This document shows positions 63,395-64,000 of a DNA stretch of 64,000 nucleotides, piece by piece. The position numbers were made by a program, and so were the translations under genes. Source of the stretch: Larimichthys crocea (taxonomy: Eukaryota; Chordata; Actinopteri; Sciaenidae); contig NC_040032.1 in assembly GCF_000972845.2 (NCBI RefSeq), forward strand, positions 21,934,248 through 21,998,247, given 5' to 3'. The notes beneath the pieces are model-generated. The model was not told the origin of the DNA. It saw nothing but the letters and a program-made list of their open reading frames with translations, and did not search any database. How positions within the stretch are numbered: the stretch's first letter is position 1; each line of letters begins with the position of its first letter.

Positions 63395-63530
63395 ACACCT
63401 TGGGATGGGCCAGGAGGAGCTGGAGGAAGTAGCTGAGGAGAATGCCTTGATCTACTTTGCCCATAATGCCACCGTGACCTTGATCTGGATCAGCAACGCA
63501 AAATGGATGAAGAATCTGAAGCAGGGTTTA
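63395..63530 (+). mobile_element. RTE/Rex3-like LINE 3' end fragment
   Basis: Reads 'aacaccttgggatgggccag', 'gaggagctggaggaagtagc' and 'tgaggagaatgccttgatct', then 'gacc...atctggat' and 'gcaaaatggatgaa'. It parallels the 3' end of RTE/Rex3-type LINEs ('ggaggagctggaggaagtgg', later 'gataagcggaagaagatgga'). The fragment supplies the start of a chance ORF at 63405-63770. Confidence 0.55.
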
Positions 63531-64000
63531 TTCATCCTAAACAATATCCAACCCTGGATTGAGTATTATGTTGCACCACAATGTGGCCAAATGGAAATAG
63601 ACCAGAGGAAAGCAGGAATCAATCAATCCTGCTTATATCAGATCCTATGGAAAACAAATGCACACATGACAACCCACTGTGCTACATACGAGCGCAGGAC
63701 TATTGAAATCAATATGTTCCTGCTGTGTTATTTCTATACAGCAGCTGGTCTGCAGACAGCCAGAGGCTGAACATACTGCAGTCAGCTCCACTCTGAGCTG
63801 TCACATGAACAACAGCAGTTTCATTTACTTGTCTGAATCACTTGTTTTCCTATCAAGAGGCACAGTGATAACTACAGGCCGAGGCATACTAGTTTACTGA
63901 GTCAACACTTAAGGCAAGATTGAGTCAAACTTGGTATTTTTGTGATTTAGTGCCCCCAGTTTCAGAGTGTACTAATTTGTAGTTTCTAAAACAGGCTATG

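Larger units (their letters stand above)
58901..64000. other. upstream flank or 5' intron of st6gal1
   Basis: No further coding exon recognised. It holds the 93-bp repeat, duplicated segment copy 2, family A copy 5 and the RTE-like LINE end. At 59,565-59,670 the text 'ggttggtgaactgcagcctg' and 'gttggtccactcttcttcag' resembles another dispersed fish repeat. The true st6gal1 promoter may lie here or beyond the window. Confidence 0.4.

Noticed and set aside
63405..63770. 121-codon plus-strand ORF starting MGQEELEEVAEENALI
   Set aside because: Its first third is the translation of a degenerate RTE/Rex3-like LINE 3' end, and the rest has no family likeness.

Overview
This window looks like nuclear DNA of a teleost fish, most likely a percomorph. 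It is AT-rich and gene-poor. Introns are short with GT-AG ends. There are many dinucleotide and tetranucleotide microsatellites, and the short interspersed elements are of types familiar from fish genomes. It has no bacterial-type operons, no rRNA and no CRISPR array. Two multi-exon protein genes and one tRNA gene can be supported, and all three lie on the minus strand in the right-hand 40% of the window.

Layout: 1-38.2 kb has no gene I can recognise. It holds microsatellites, fragments and short copies of non-autonomous DNA transposons, LINE 3' debris, a 50-bp near-perfect hairpin, and several complex, moderately GC-rich blocks that could be conserved non-coding elements of a developmental locus. 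That last point is a guess without alignment. 38.2-41.3 kb holds a PLAC8/onzin/cornifelin-family gene of three coding exons (127 aa), with a probable 5' untranslated exon. About 0.6 kb upstream of its first coding exon is an inverted partial copy of its second exon plus flanking intron. 41.3-47.7 kb is mostly repeats, with one unassigned ORF cluster at 45.7-46.7 kb. 47,714-47,785 is a tRNA-Asp(GTC) gene. 47.8-53.8 kb is non-coding and contains three diverged copies of a ~200-bp repeat. 53.8-58.9 kb is a complete seven-coding-exon beta-galactoside alpha-2,6-sialyltransferase gene of the ST6GAL1 type (490 aa), with all splice junctions in phase. 58.9-64 kb is its upstream flank or 5' intron and holds repeats, including a second copy of a ~0.75-kb segment found in sialyltransferase intron 3, and a LINE tail.

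The genes do not form a functional set. PLAC8-family proteins are small cysteine-rich proteins. ST6GAL1 caps Golgi N-glycans with alpha-2,6-linked sialic acid. I found no convincing new biological system. The best leads are the inverted PLAC8 exon copy with its own splice-like ends, the ORF pair at 46.15-46.69 kb in two overlapping frames, the 50-bp hairpin and the duplicated segment around st6gal1.
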